64,000 nucleotides of DNA, from the NCBI GenBank assembly GCA_021324755.1, contig JAJPIL010000014.1, forward strand, positions 248,001-312,000, in the 5' to 3' direction. The first letter of the stretch is position 1; every line of letters starts with the position of its first letter. The notes under the pieces were generated by a model. The model was given only the letters and a program-made list of their open reading frames with translations, did not search any database and was not told where the DNA came from. The position numbers and the translations under genes are program-made. This DNA comes from Pseudomonadota bacterium. GTDB taxonomy: Bacteria > Desulfobacterota > Binatia > Binatales > Binataceae. Below, one piece after another: positions 34,797-44,785 of the stretch.

Positions 34797-37145
34797 TTAC
34801 CCCTTCATCGTTTGTTTGGCTTGTTGGATCGCGCGCCAGATCTTTTCGGGCTTAAGCGGCATGTCGAGATGCCTGATGCCGAAAGGCTTTAGCGCGTCGA
34901 TAACCGCATTAACCACGGCGGGCGTGGAGCCGATCGTCCCGGCTTCACCCACGCCTTTGACACCCAACGGATTGATGTGTGTAGGCGTCACCGTGTTGGC
35001 CAGCTCAAAACGCGGCACCATCGTAGCCTTGGGCACCGCGTAGTCCATAAGAGAGGCAGTTACTAGCTGGCCGTTCTCGTCATAGACCGTCTCCTCATAA
35101 AGAGCCTGGCCGAGGCCTTGAGCGATACCGCCTTGAATCTGGCCATCGACCAGCAGTGGGTTAATAATCTTGCCGCAATCATCTACCGCCACATAGCGTA
35201 GCACTTTCACGACGCCAGTCTCTGGGTCGACTTCGACCACGCATACGTGAGCACCGAAGGGAAAAGTACAACCCGAAGGTTCGTAGAACGCGTTGGCGTC
35301 GAGTCCGGGCTCCACTCCTGGAATAGGCTGTTTATAGCCATAGGCGGCTTCGACTACCTTCTGGAGCGGAATCGATTTGCTCGGGTCGGAAGCAAGGGCG
35401 ATAGTTCGGTTGGTGAAAATCAGCTGCTCAGGCGGCACCTCCATCATGTGCGACGCAATTTTCTTCATTTTGTCTTGCAGTTTCTGCGCCGCCATCAGAA
35501 CAGCTGTGCCGCCCAGTGCCGTGGTACGGCTACCGAAAGTGCCGATCCCGTACTGGACAACGGCCGTGTCGCCGTGAATTACGGTAACGTCGTCGACATC
35601 GACGCCGAAGGCGTCGGCCGCGATTTGGGCAAAGGTGGTTTCTTCGCCCTGGCCATGTGGCGACGTTCCGGTCAGAACCGTAACTTTGCAGTCGGGCTCG
35701 ATCCTAATCGTCGCGCTCTCCCATCCGCCGCCTTTGAGTTTGGGGGGCAGGAGCGCCGAAGGGCCGATTCCGCAAATCTCGACATAGGTCGAAAGGCCGA
35801 TACCGATATAGCGGCCTTTCTTGGCTGCTTCGGCTTGCTCTTGACGGAGTTTTTGATAGCCGACCATCTCGAGCGCCTTGTCGAGCGCGGCCTCGTAGTT
35901 GCCCGAATCGAACTGAAGGCCAACGGGGGTGGTGTAGGGAAAGGCGTCCTTGGGGATAAAATTCTTGCGTCGCACTTCCGCAGGATCCATCCCCAGCTCA
36001 GCCGCCACCATATCGACGGTGCGCTCAATCAAGTAAGTAGCCTCTGGCCGGCCAGCCCCACGGTACGCGTCGGTGGCCATCTTGTTGGTAAAAACAAGGT
36101 TCTGTTCGAACGAAAGGCCCGCGATCTTGTAGCAGCCAGTAGCCATCAAGCCGGTAAAACCAGGAATCGCAGGTGTCAGCAGGTGCAGGTAAGCACCCAT
36201 GTCGCAGAAGAACTTGGCCTTAATCGCAGTTATCGTACCGTCGTTCTTGAAGCCCACCTCCACGTAAGTTACGTGGTCGCGCCCGTGGGTCGTCGCCGCC
36301 ATGTTTTCGCGCCGCGTTTCGATCCATTTAACCGGTCGGTTGAGCTCCATCGAAAGGTACGCGCACAGCGCCTCCTCCGGATAAACGTTGAGCTTGGCGC
36401 CGAACCCACCGCCGACTTCGGGCGCGATCACGCGAATCTTGTTCTCCGGAAGCTTAAGCATGTCGGCGAGCTGAGAGCGCAGCAGATGGGGAATCTGAGT
36501 GGACGACCACAGAGTCAGCTGCTTGTAGCCGCGCTCCCAATTGGCCAACACTGCTCGCGGCTCCATCATGGTTGGCGTAAGGCGCTGGTTAATCAGCCGG
36601 AACTTCAGAGTGCGCTGCGCCTCTGCCATAGCCTTTTCGAAGCCGGGACTAGTTACCTCGGCCCTGGTCACCAGGTTAGTGCCGAACTCTTCGTGAACCA
36701 GCGGCGCGCCGGACTCGAGCGCCTTTTCCACGTCGACCACTGCAGGCAGCGGGTCGAACTCGACGTTGATGAGATCGATCGCATCACGCGCAACGTACGG
36801 GTTTTCCGCGACGACGATCGCCACCGGTTCGCCCACGAAGCGAACCTTTCCCCGCGCAAGTACCGGATGAACCGGGACGTGTTGGGCAGGTGCCACGCAG
36901 GGAAGCGACCCTATCTTGTCACCGATGTCTTCGCCACTTAGCGCCATAATTACCCCGGGATGGTTGCGAGCGCGGCTTAGATCGACAGAGTTGATCTTTG
37001 CGTGCGCGTACGGACTGCGCATCACTGCGGCATGCAGCATCCCGGGCAGTTTAATATCGTCAACGTACGTGCCGGTACCGGTTATCAGCCTTGGATCTTC
37101 TCGGCGACGGACCCGCTCACCGATGAACTTGGGAAGTGCCGCCAT
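34797..37145 (-). CDS. coxL: Form II CO dehydrogenase-like molybdenum hydroxylase large subunit
   Basis: A protein of 782 residues of the xanthine oxidase superfamily large subunit. It begins IGERVRRREDPRLITGTGTYVDDI and ends with the Moco-binding IAQGLGQALYEET...GVKGVGEAGTIGSTP blocks. The active-site segment is DAYRGAGRPEATYLIER (residues 359-375; positions about 36022-36071), the AYRGAGR form II signature, not the AYxCSFR of true aerobic CO dehydrogenases. CO oxidation by form II enzymes is doubtful; the substrate may be another N-heterocycle or aldehyde. AGGAG precedes the ATG. No coxD, coxE or coxF maturation genes are adjacent in the window. The enzyme would be a cytoplasmic complex of S, M and L subunits. 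Confidence 0.92.
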   Translation of the reverse strand: MAALPKFIGERVRRREDPRLITGTGTYVDDIKLPGMLHAAVMRSPYAHAKINSVDLSRARNHPGVIMALSGEDIGDKIGSLPCVAPAQHVPVHPVLARGKVRFVGEPVAIVVAENPYVARDAIDLINVEFDPLPAVVDVEKALESGAPLVHEEFGTNLVTRAEVTSPGFEKAMAEAQRTLKFRLINQRLTPTMMEPRAVLANWERGYKQLTLWSSTQIPHLLRSQLADMLKLPENKIRVIAPEVGGGFGAKLNVYPEEALCAYLSMELNRPVKWIETRRENMAATTHGRDHVTYVEVGFKNDGTITAIKAKFFCDMGAYLHLLTPAIPGFTGLMATGCYKIAGLSFEQNLVFTNKMATDAYRGAGRPEATYLIERTVDMVAAELGMDPAEVRRKNFIPKDAFPYTTPVGLQFDSGNYEAALDKALEMVGYQKLRQEQAEAAKKGRYIGIGLSTYVEICGIGPSALLPPKLKGGGWESATIRIEPDCKVTVLTGTSPHGQGEETTFAQIAADAFGVDVDDVTVIHGDTAVVQYGIGTFGSRTTALGGTAVLMAAQKLQDKMKKIASHMMEVPPEQLIFTNRTIALASDPSKSIPLQKVVEAAYGYKQPIPGVEPGLDANAFYEPSGCTFPFGAHVCVVEVDPETGVVKVLRYVAVDDCGKIINPLLVDGQIQGGIAQGLGQALYEETVYDENGQLVTASLMDYAVPKATMVPRFELANTVTPTHINPLGVKGVGEAGTIGSTPAVVNAVIDALKPFGIRHLDMPLKPEKIWRAIQQAKQTMKG

Positions 37146-37222
37146 CGTTGTCTCCTCCTAACGAATCCTTTTCCTGGCGAGCTCACGCTCACCAGCGGGC
37201 TTCCTACCACGTGCTGTAAGTC

Positions 37223-37238
37223 CGACCTTGGGAGGTCG
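37223..37238. repeat. Perfect stem-loop in the coxS-coxL gap
   Basis: CGACCT (37223-37228) and AGGTCG (37233-37238) make a six-base perfect stem with a four-base loop, placed in the 122-base gap between coxS and coxL. It has no T-run and so is more likely an mRNA-stability or spacing element than a terminator. Confidence 0.4.
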
Positions 37239-37267
37239 ATATCGTCCCTTCAAAGTCGAACTCGCTC

Positions 37268-37735
37268 TTAACGCATCTTGGCTGCGGCGTACTGCACAGC
37301 TTCGACGATATGTTGATAGCCAGTGCAACGACAGAGGTTGCCCTCCAGTGCGTGTCTGATTTCCTCCTCGGACGGGTTCTTGTTGCGACTTAGCAAATCC
37401 GCTGCCGCCATGATCATGCCTGGAGTGCAAAAGCCACACTGCAAGCCATGCTTTTCCCAAAAACCTTCCTGCAGCGGATGGAGCTTGCCGTTCTCTGCCA
37501 AGCCTTCGATAGTCGTAATCTTCGAGCCGTCAGCTTGAACGGCGAGAACGGTGCACGATTTAACCGCCTTGCCATCCATCAGCACAGTACAGGCCCCGCA
37601 CAAAGTCGTCTCGCATCCGACATGCGTGCCGGTCAGACCTGCCACCTCGCGCAGGTAATGAACCAGTAACATGCGCGGTTCGACCTCGTCTTCGCGCAGG
37701 CGCCCATTGACCGTGATCTTTACTCGCATACGCAA
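37268..37735 (-). CDS. coxS: Molybdenum hydroxylase [2Fe-2S] subunit, CoxS-like
   Basis: A protein of 155 residues with two [2Fe-2S] clusters. The plant-ferredoxin-type cluster is held by [16 protein letters not shown] and the later cysteine in KSCTVLA; the second, helical cluster uses [16 protein letters not shown] and [16 protein letters not shown]. It relays electrons from the molybdenum centre to the FAD subunit. It is the first gene of the minus-strand cluster coxS-coxL-coxM-coxG-coxG. The ATG at 37735 follows an intergenic region of about 590 bases shared with clpB, which probably holds the promoter, though I could not place it. Confidence 0.93.
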   Translation of the reverse strand: MRMRVKITVNGRLREDEVEPRMLLVHYLREVAGLTGTHVGCETTLCGACTVLMDGKAVKSCTVLAVQADGSKITTIEGLAENGKLHPLQEGFWEKHGLQCGFCTPGMIMAAADLLSRNKNPSEEEIRHALEGNLCRCTGYQHIVEAVQYAAAKMR

Positions 37736-38329
37736 TTCCCCCGGCTAGGTTAGTTTTTCTTTTACCAAAACTGTCACGTCAATGGAAGTTCAACACGACT
37801 CAAACACGTTTTAGCGCGCGACTGAAACCCAACAGGCGGTCCGCAGCATTCCGCACGGCGCCTCTTTTTCCTCTCGAGGCGGCGCATTGTGTGCCGAGCC
37901 AGGACGTCAGGCGTGGCGAGTAGAGCTCGGTTATGCCGACCGACTCGTCGCCATACGTACGCAAATTAGCCTCCTAGCCACTTGCAAGGGTGTCTAGCCA
38001 TTGGGGGAGCATAAACGCAAGTTGAGGATATCTTAATTATGGTCAGCCGCGAGCCTTTTGCGGTCGACCACTACTTTGAAGGCTCGACGATAGCCCAGCG
38101 GTCGTGATTCGATGACGTGGGTTTTAGAAGGCGCGGGGGATGGTTAGATTGAGGGCAAAGAGCTTGCATAGATAAACGCCTGGCCTATCTGACTTGTGGG
38201 CTTTAAAGCCGCTCTGCCTAGTTCTCATCCGCATGGCGACCGAAACAAGCTGGCAGGCAAGCAACCGACGCGCAAGCCTTTTTCGAGGATTGTCGCGAAA
38301 GAGATTTGTATAACGGAGCGTAAAAAGAG
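37736..38329. other. Intergenic region between coxS and clpB
   Basis: About 590 bases between divergent genes. A weak heat-shock-like promoter for clpB may be CTTGCAT (38163-38169), 14 bases, CCTATCT (38184-38190); it matches the CTTGAA/CCCCAT pattern only in part. No CIRCE-type inverted repeat was found, and no gene is convincing here. Confidence 0.35.
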
Positions 38330-40954
38330 ATGGATATAAACCGTTTCACCGAAAAATCCCAACAAGCGCTGGCCCGTGCGCAATCGATCGCTGTATCCCG
38401 CCATCATCCAGGAGTCGACGCCGAGCATCTCTTGTCCGCGATCCTTGAGGACAAAGACGGTCTTGGTGTCGCTATCCTTAAGGCTGCGGGCGTTTCGCCG
38501 GAAACTGTCGCGAGCAAGCTGGAAGAGGAACTAAAGAAGCTGCCTCAGGTGACCGGAAGCGGCGTGGATTCGGGCCAGGTCTACCTTACGCAGCGCCTGA
38601 TGCGTGTCTTGGAACGCGCCACGCAAGAGGCCAGCAAGTTTCAGGATGACTATATCTCCATCGAGCATCTGCTGATTGCGCTTTTGGCCGAACCTGGCGC
38701 TGCTTCGCGCGTGCTGCGTGAGTCGGGGCTAAACCAAGACAAGCTGCTTGACGCGCTGCGGCGCGTGCGCGGCCATCAGCGCGTTACCTCGCCGAATCCC
38801 GAGGCCACCTATCAGGCGTTGGAGCGATACGGTCGCGACCTTACTAAACTTGCCGCTGCAGGCAAGATCGACCCTGTTATCGGCCGCGACCAGGAGATCC
38901 GCCGGGTAATCCAGGTGCTTTCGCGCCGTACCAAGAATAATCCTGTGCTTATCGGCGAGCCCGGGGTCGGCAAAACAGCGATCGTGGAAGGTTTGGCGCG
39001 CCGAATCGTGAGCGGCGACGTTCCCGAAAGCCTTAAAGGCAAGCGCGTGGTTGCCCTGGATATGGGCGCTCTGCTGGCAGGCGCGAAATTCCGTGGCGAG
39101 TTCGAAGAGCGGCTAAAAGCTGTGCTCAAGGAGATCCAGGAGTCCCAGGGTGAGGTAATTCTCTTTATCGACGAGCTGCATACCGTTGTTGGCGCCGGCG
39201 CAGCCGAAGGGGCGATGGACGCCTCGAACCTGCTCAAACCGGCTCTGGCGCGCGGTGAACTTCATTGTATCGGCGCAACGACCCTCGACGAGTATCGGAA
39301 ATATATCGAAAAAGACCCAGCGCTCGAACGGCGCTTTCAGCCGATTATGGTGGACGAGCCCAGCGTGGAAGATACGATTTCCATTTTGCGCGGGCTTAAG
39401 GAGCGCTACGAAGTCCATCACGGCGTGCGGATCAAAGACTCGGCGCTGGTGGCCGCGGCGGTGCTGTCCAAGCGCTATATCAGCGACCGGTTTTTGCCCG
39501 ACAAGGCGATCGATCTGGTGGACGAGGCTGCGGCGAGGTTGCGCACCGAAAAGGAGTCGATGCCGGCGGAGCTGGACGAGGTCAACCGTAGGATTATGCA
39601 GCTCGAGATCGAGCGCGAGGCGCTTAGGCGGGAAACCGACGAGGCTTCGCGCGAGCGACTTCAGCGCCTTGAACAACAGCTGGCGCAAGAGCGAGAGCAG
39701 CGCGACAAGCTGATGGCGCAATGGGAGGCGGAAAGACGTGGGCTTGAGAAAATCGCCAACCTCAAGGCCGAGATCGAAAAGGTGAAGCTCGAGATCGAAC
39801 GCGCGCGGCGCGAATACGATCTGAATCGCCTGGCCGAGCTTCAGTACGGCAAGCTGCCAACTCTAGAGAAAGAGCTTGCCGCGCAAGAAGAAGCGCTAAA
39901 GAACGCCTCCGGCACTCGGCTTATCAAGGAAGAAGTGGACGAGGAAGATATCGCCGAGGTTGTGGCGCGCTGGACCGGCATTCCGGTCTCGCGGCTGCTC
40001 GAAGGCGAAGTGCAAAAACTAGCCCATCTTGAAGAACATCTGCACAAACGCGTGGTGGGTCAAGACGAGGCCGTCAAGGCGGTGGCCGACGCCGTTATCC
40101 GTGCGCGGGCTGGCCTTAAGGACCCGAATCGGCCGATCGGATCGTTCATTTTCCTGGGTCCTACCGGCGTTGGCAAAACGGAACTTGCCCGAGCCCTTGC
40201 CGAGGCGCTGTTCGACGATGAGGCGGCGATGATTCGGCTCGATATGTCCGAGTACATGGAAAAACACTCGGTGGCTCGACTTATAGGGGCGCCGCCCGGT
40301 TATGTCGGCTACGAAGAGGGCGGACAGTTGACCGAGGCGGTGCGACGTCGCCCATACTCGGTGATCTTGTTCGACGAAATCGAAAAGGCGCATCCGGACG
40401 TTTTCAACACGCTGCTGCAGTTGCTGGATGACGGCCGCCTGACCGACGGACACGGGCGAGTGGTCGACTTCAAAAATACAATCGTGATCATGACCTCGAA
40501 TATCGCAAGCGACCTCATCTTGAGCTACAGAGGACGCGACTACGAGCAGATGAAGGCGGAATGTTTGGCTGAGCTTCAGCGCCGATTCCGGCCAGAGTTC
40601 CTAAACCGCATCGACGAGATCGTCGTCTTCCATCCGCTCACTCGAGAGCAGCTGCGTCAGATCGTCGATATCCAAGTCAGGCGTCTGGCCGCGCGCTTGA
40701 GCGAGCGCAAGATCGAGCTCGAACTTACTGACGAAGCCCGCGACTATTTGGCCGAACGCGGCTACGACCCGGTCTACGGGGCGCGACCGCTTCGCCGGAC
40801 GATCCAGCGGGAGCTCGAGACGCCGCTTGCTCACAAGATTTTGACCGGCGAGATCCGCGACGGCTCCCGGGTTGTGGTCACCGTCGGGCCGAGCGGGCTC
40901 GTGTTCAATAGCTCCCGACCGGCCGCAGCCGCGCAAGCAGTTGCAGCGGCATAG
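38330..40954 (+). CDS. clpB: ATP-dependent disaggregase ClpB
   Basis: A protein of 874 residues with all ClpB parts. The N-domain (about 1-150) opens [20 protein letters not shown]. The first AAA+ domain has Walker [16 protein letters not shown] and Walker [16 protein letters not shown]. The long coiled-coil middle domain (about 400-530, rich in Glu/Arg/Leu) is what separates ClpB from ClpA and ClpC. The second AAA+ domain has [16 protein letters not shown] and [15 protein letters not shown]. ClpB, with DnaK, frees proteins from aggregates. An imperfect heat-shock-type promoter may lie at 38163-38190. The ATG at 38330 fits the family start. A likely terminator follows the stop. Confidence 0.97.
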   Translation: MDINRFTEKSQQALARAQSIAVSRHHPGVDAEHLLSAILEDKDGLGVAILKAAGVSPETVASKLEEELKKLPQVTGSGVDSGQVYLTQRLMRVLERATQEASKFQDDYISIEHLLIALLAEPGAASRVLRESGLNQDKLLDALRRVRGHQRVTSPNPEATYQALERYGRDLTKLAAAGKIDPVIGRDQEIRRVIQVLSRRTKNNPVLIGEPGVGKTAIVEGLARRIVSGDVPESLKGKRVVALDMGALLAGAKFRGEFEERLKAVLKEIQESQGEVILFIDELHTVVGAGAAEGAMDASNLLKPALARGELHCIGATTLDEYRKYIEKDPALERRFQPIMVDEPSVEDTISILRGLKERYEVHHGVRIKDSALVAAAVLSKRYISDRFLPDKAIDLVDEAAARLRTEKESMPAELDEVNRRIMQLEIEREALRRETDEASRERLQRLEQQLAQEREQRDKLMAQWEAERRGLEKIANLKAEIEKVKLEIERARREYDLNRLAELQYGKLPTLEKELAAQEEALKNASGTRLIKEEVDEEDIAEVVARWTGIPVSRLLEGEVQKLAHLEEHLHKRVVGQDEAVKAVADAVIRARAGLKDPNRPIGSFIFLGPTGVGKTELARALAEALFDDEAAMIRLDMSEYMEKHSVARLIGAPPGYVGYEEGGQLTEAVRRRPYSVILFDEIEKAHPDVFNTLLQLLDDGRLTDGHGRVVDFKNTIVIMTSNIASDLILSYRGRDYEQMKAECLAELQRRFRPEFLNRIDEIVVFHPLTREQLRQIVDIQVRRLAARLSERKIELELTDEARDYLAERGYDPVYGARPLRRTIQRELETPLAHKILTGEIRDGSRVVVTVGPSGLVFNSSRPAAAAQAVAAA

Positions 40955-40978
40955 GAAACGGCCACATAAGGTCGAGTC

Positions 40979-41003
40979 GCGCGCTAAGCAAGCGCGCTTT
41001 ATA
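40979..41003 (+). terminator. Candidate rho-independent terminator of clpB
   Basis: GCGCGCT (40979-40985) pairs perfectly with AGCGCGC (40991-40997) over a five-base loop, and TTTAT follows. The stem is entirely G-C except one pair, and it lies 24 bases after the clpB stop, a usual place for a terminator. The T-run is short, so efficiency is uncertain. Confidence 0.5.
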
Positions 41004-41025
41004 AGGATGGAATATAAGGATGGAA
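41000..41025. repeat. Perfect 13-base tandem repeat
   Basis: TATAAGGATGGAA occurs twice back to back (41000-41012 and 41013-41025), directly after the clpB terminator hairpin. Each unit includes an AAGGA ribosome-site-like core and an ATG, but no sustained frame follows. Slippage during replication is the simplest source. Confidence 0.6.
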
Positions 41026-41360
41026 GCTTGAGTCGCCAAAGCGCAGAAGCCAGCGTGCCACGTTTGCTGAGCGCAAAAGCTAAGATCGCACACTTGCTCA
41101 GCCACAGACTATAATCGCTGAGAAGGCCGCGTCTGTTCGGGCGCTGCCGCAGAGCGACACCGTGGTTTTGCTCCGGGCAGACGACCCGTGCACTAAAAAG
41201 TCCGACCAAGGCTGTCGCAGCAAGTGCAGCGCAGGGTATGCGGTGCAAGGCTTGCTAACTGCATACGCGATAAGTAATATCGTAGCGTCGTCAAGCGGAC
41301 GCTTCGCCTTTTAACTCGAGGCGCTTGGCGCGACAAACCGGTGCGTGTGAGTCAACGCAG

Positions 41361-41777
41361 ATGAAATCCCGCCGGTATACGGGCCAGTTGACTTTTCGAG
41401 GACCTTTACGCAGAGCTTGCCGAAGGCGCATCGGCACTGCCTGCCTGGTGCTTCTTTTGGTCATAGCCCGTCTTCTTGCGGGGCCTGCGTCAGCACTTCC
41501 GCTTACCTACGACCGCGGCGATTCTTCTCTTCCGAAGCGGCTTGTTGTGACTTCTTTCCGGTCCGAAGTGGTCAGTTTTAAGTCAGTCCGCACCGGCAAG
41601 CCAAAAGCGTTGGCCGCAGTTCATCGCGCCTCCCGTTTCGAGTGGTTGCCGCTCTATAGTTCAAACTTTTTCTGGGGTGTCGAAACCGCGACGTACCTGC
41701 CTTTGGCGGCTAGCGCGCCGCAGATTAAAGGAGGTATCAGATTTAATCCCGCCCCGCGCTCGCCACCTTTAGGCTAA
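41361..41777 (+). CDS. Hypothetical protein with a signal-like segment
   Basis: A frame of 138 residues. A basic N-terminus is followed by a hydrophobic stretch (TACLVLLLVIARLLAGPASALP) that ends in a plausible signal-peptidase site after ASA. The remainder is about 90 residues of unrecognised, basic and Ser-rich sequence. It lies 568 bases upstream of the metal efflux operon on the same strand. The ATG at 41361 has no strong ribosome site, so whether it is a real gene is uncertain. A regulator or sensor of the efflux operon would be a guess that the sequence does not support. Confidence 0.3.
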   Translation: MKSRRYTGQLTFRGPLRRACRRRIGTACLVLLLVIARLLAGPASALPLTYDRGDSSLPKRLVVTSFRSEVVSFKSVRTGKPKALAAVHRASRFEWLPLYSSNFFWGVETATYLPLAASAPQIKGGIRFNPAPRSPPLG

Positions 41778-42345
41778 TGACCTCTGCGAGGTCGAAGATC
41801 TGCGTTTGTTGTTCCGGCTTTTTGGGTGATTTGCTTCCGCGCCGCACCTTTTAATGGGTTGGCTATTCGCTTTGCCCCATTGAGCATAAGCGAAGACCCA
41901 GGGGAGCGGGTTACAGAGACGATTGCGCGCGATAGTCTTCTGGCCGTTCGAGCTTTCACGGATTGACACAGCGGCCAGAAGTAGAGGAGCAAAGCACCGC
42001 GGTAAGCCCAAACGTGAGTATACTGGGCTAAGAAAAAGAGCACTTGCCGGGGCTGTGTGGGAATAGATTCGGTCTGAGCCTCGGAAAGTATTGAGGCGAA
42101 TCCCATCCGGGCGCAGAGCTGTTTGGCTGAGTAGAGTGCCTTCTCGAGTCGCAAACCTCGAAAGCGGCGAAAAGCGCAAGTGAAGAGAGGTAGCCTGGTC
42201 ACCACTAAAGCCGAATTCCGCTTTCGCTGGCAGTTTAGCGCTTTAAAGCGAAGATATCAGAGAAGCTCGGCAAGACTGAGTTGGGCGTTAGCTAGATAAT
42301 TAATCATAGGAGCTCGGGCAAAAAAGTGAAGGACGTTGCTGCCAC
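41778..42345. other. Intergenic region upstream of the czc-like operon
   Basis: About 570 bases with no convincing gene; two overlapping minus-strand frames lack known content. It contains a perfect ten-base inverted repeat listed below and presumably the operon promoter, which I could not identify with confidence. Confidence 0.4.
41937..41981. repeat. Perfect ten-base inverted repeat
   Basis: CTTCTGGCCG (41937-41946) and CGGCCAGAAG (41972-41981) are exact inverse complements with a 25-base spacer, which contains TTGACA at 41963-41968. It lies upstream of the efflux operon by about 360 bases. It could be an operator for a dimeric regulator or an RNA hairpin; no T-run follows. Confidence 0.45.
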
Positions 42346-43632
42346 ATGACTCGATTGGCGACAGCAAGACTTATTTGTGTCGTTTTAGCGATTATCGCTT
42401 TGCTGTGGGCCCCAACGCAACGTAAAGCATTCGGCGAGGAGGCCTGGACCGTTCAACAGGTGGTGCAAATTGCGCTCGAGGTTAATCCACAAGTAAAAGC
42501 CGCGAGGGCGCGTTACCTTTCCGCCCGCCATTCAATAAAGCAGAACTACGTGCCAGCTGATCCCCAGTTTCTGTTCACCAACGGCGACAGTCCCACAAGT
42601 CCTTTTTGGCACAATTCGTGGCGTGGTTATGACTTTACCGAGAATTTCCAGTTTCCAGGTAAGGCTTTGCACCAGGCGAGCATCGCGCGAACGACTGCCA
42701 AGATAGCTCGTTTGACTTACGAGGCCGTGATGCGGGATGTGCGGGCACAGGCTGAGACCGCCTACTATCAAATTTTGCTCGACCGAGCTTTGCGAAAGCT
42801 CAACGACGAGAACATCAGCGCGCTCAGCGAGGTGCTTCAGGTCGTAAAAGTGGCGTACGCCGCAAGTCGTGCTGCCCAATCTGACTTAATCATGGCCCAG
42901 TTCAATCTGGCAGTCGCACAGCTACAAAGCGAGTCGCTCAAGGTGGCCGAGGCGAATGATCGCACCACTTTGAACCAGGTGCTGTATCGGGCGCCTGACG
43001 CTCCTTTGCCACTGCGCGAGACTCTCGACCTTCGGCCACTGGACGTGCCTGAGCAAAAACTCGCGGAACTCGCGGCGCATCGACGCCAAGAGCTTTTGCA
43101 GGCGGCGTTGAGCGTTCAAAATTCAGAGGAGGCATTGTCACTAGCCAAGCTCGAGTACGCACCGGATTACTCCTTGGGCTACGGTTACAACGACTGGATT
43201 TTGCCGAGCGCAGCTCCGGCACCGAACTATGGCAGTACCCACAATTTTTTCTTCGGCATGAATCTGCCGGTGTTTTTCTGGATTAGACAGAAGGAAGATA
43301 TAAAGCGCGCAAGCTACGATTTGATGGCGGCGCGGGAGGACCTTGAGTCGATAAAAACGCAGACGGCCGCGATGGTGGCTCAGCTTTATCGGCAGGCGCA
43401 ACTGGCGTATCGCAACGCGACACTTTACCGCGACTCGCTGATCCCGTTGGCCACTCAGGGCCTCAAAGTTGCGCTGGTCGCTTATCAGGCGGGAAAGATT
43501 GACTTCCTTACGCTGGTCAACGCCGTGCAGCAAGCCAATAGTGCCAAAGTTTCGTACGTGCAGGCCGCCAATCAATTTTTGGCGGGCAAAGTAGCTTTGG
43601 AACAAGCTATCGGGGAGCCTTTGTCCCAATGA
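42346..43632 (+). CDS. TolC-family outer-membrane efflux protein, CzcC-like
   Basis: A protein of 428 residues, first of the efflux operon. A signal peptide (ICVVLAIIALLW...KAFG) leads a TolC-like body with the usual two repeats of long alpha-helical hairpins: VVQIALEVNPQVKAARARY in the first and LSLAKLEYAPDYSLGYGYN plus ALVAYQAGKIDFLTLVNAV in the second. In the CzcCBA tripartite pump this protein forms the outer-membrane exit duct. The next gene's ATG overlaps the stop (ATGA), so the pump is translated as a unit. The gene order C-B-A is that of heavy-metal efflux operons such as czc and cnr. Confidence 0.9.
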   Translation: MTRLATARLICVVLAIIALLWAPTQRKAFGEEAWTVQQVVQIALEVNPQVKAARARYLSARHSIKQNYVPADPQFLFTNGDSPTSPFWHNSWRGYDFTENFQFPGKALHQASIARTTAKIARLTYEAVMRDVRAQAETAYYQILLDRALRKLNDENISALSEVLQVVKVAYAASRAAQSDLIMAQFNLAVAQLQSESLKVAEANDRTTLNQVLYRAPDAPLPLRETLDLRPLDVPEQKLAELAAHRRQELLQAALSVQNSEEALSLAKLEYAPDYSLGYGYNDWILPSAAPAPNYGSTHNFFFGMNLPVFFWIRQKEDIKRASYDLMAAREDLESIKTQTAAMVAQLYRQAQLAYRNATLYRDSLIPLATQGLKVALVAYQAGKIDFLTLVNAVQQANSAKVSYVQAANQFLAGKVALEQAIGEPLSQ

Positions 43633-44762
43633 AATCGTCATTCGTCAGACAGATTGTACTTGTGCTTTTCTTGATTGCTCCGGCTGCGTGTCAAAGCTCT
43701 TCGGCCAGCCGTACCGATAATCAGCCAACCCAGGAGGAGTCAGGGTTTGTCCCCACTTTGATTCATCAGCCTGGGGGCAACGATCTGATGGAGCTAAGGG
43801 TAAGCCAAGTGCCCGGAATGACGCTTGCCCCGGTCCAGCGGATTCGGCTTTCGCGCGTGCTGGAGGCCAACGGCGAGATAAGTTTCGATGAGCGCCAGGT
43901 GGCAACTATCTCGTCGCGCGTGGCCGGAAGAATCGAGGAGATGAAGGTTGCGAAATGGGATTACGTGCGCCGCGGCCAGCCGATTCTTACCATTTTCAGC
44001 CCCGACTTTATGACTGCCGAGGCCGAGTACGTCGAAGCTTTAGAAATGCAGAAGATCGCCAGGAGCGCGGGTCAGAATGGCAACCTCGAACTGGCCAATC
44101 AGATGGTCGAGGCCGCCCGGCGCAAGCTCGAATTACTTGGGCTCAGCCGGGAGGATATCGAGGCGATCAAACAGCCTTCGACGCTGCGAGTGATGCGCGC
44201 TCCCATCTCGGGAAGCATCGTCGAGACCAAGGTCACACGCGGTTCGCAGGTCAACCCAGGCGATCCGCTATTCAGCGTTGGCAAGCTCGACCCGATATGG
44301 ATTACCGCGCACATATACGAGGACGATCTCGCTCGGGTGCACGTGGGGCAAGAACTCGAAGCTGTTACCACGGCTTACCCCGATCAGGTGTTCAAGGGCG
44401 TGATTGCGAGGATAAGTCCGAACGTTAACTCCGATACGCACACGGTCGAGCTGCGCTGCCAGGTGCATAATCCCGAGCTCAAGCTCAAACCCCAGATGCT
44501 CGCCCGAGTCAGGATTGTCACCGAGCCTGGCTTCGCCTTGGTCGTGCCGCAAAAGGCGCTGGTGTTCGAGACGGACTCGTACTACGCCTTCGTGCAGGTT
44601 GCCAACGGACGGTTCGAGCGCCGCAAGGTGGTGATCAGCTCATGGAACGAAAAAGGTTATGCGCGCGTGGTGGCAGGGCTTAAGGAAGGCGAGCAGGTGG
44701 TTAGCGACGAGTCGGTGCAAGTCAACGCCCTTTGGCATCTTGCCCACGGTGAATCCTCGTAA
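43629..44762 (+). CDS. RND periplasmic adaptor, CzcB-like
   Basis: A membrane-fusion protein of 377 residues. A signal with a cysteine just after a small-residue run (LIAPAACQSS) suggests a lipoprotein, though the -3 position is Pro rather than the usual Leu. The body shows the adaptor parts: a barrel-sandwich strand (ATISSRVAGRIEEMKVAKWD), a helical hairpin and LRVMRAPISGSIVETKVTRG, then a beta-barrel (DPIWITAHIYEDDLARVHVG). It links the RND pump to the outer-membrane duct. Overlap with the preceding gene is four bases (ATGA). No His-rich metal-binding N-terminus of the classic CzcB is visible. Confidence 0.9.
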   Translation: MKSSFVRQIVLVLFLIAPAACQSSSASRTDNQPTQEESGFVPTLIHQPGGNDLMELRVSQVPGMTLAPVQRIRLSRVLEANGEISFDERQVATISSRVAGRIEEMKVAKWDYVRRGQPILTIFSPDFMTAEAEYVEALEMQKIARSAGQNGNLELANQMVEAARRKLELLGLSREDIEAIKQPSTLRVMRAPISGSIVETKVTRGSQVNPGDPLFSVGKLDPIWITAHIYEDDLARVHVGQELEAVTTAYPDQVFKGVIARISPNVNSDTHTVELRCQVHNPELKLKPQMLARVRIVTEPGFALVVPQKALVFETDSYYAFVQVANGRFERRKVVISSWNEKGYARVVAGLKEGEQVVSDESVQVNALWHLAHGESS

Positions 44763-44785
44763 ATAGACCGCAGATAGAGGTCGTC

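Larger units (their letters stand above)
40955..41360. other. Intergenic region downstream of clpB with hairpin and tandem repeat
   Basis: About 400 bases with a perfect hairpin, then a tandem repeat (both listed separately), then nothing recognised. The frames overlapping it are short and lack ribosome sites. Confidence 0.4.

Noticed and set aside
35247-36941. A 564-residue plus-strand frame
   Set aside because: It lies wholly antisense to coxL, which has clear homology; the frame is long only because of GC-rich codon structure.
41769-42205. Two overlapping minus-strand frames (136 and 143 residues)
   Set aside because: Neither has recognisable content or a ribosome site; the region is better read as intergenic upstream of the efflux operon.
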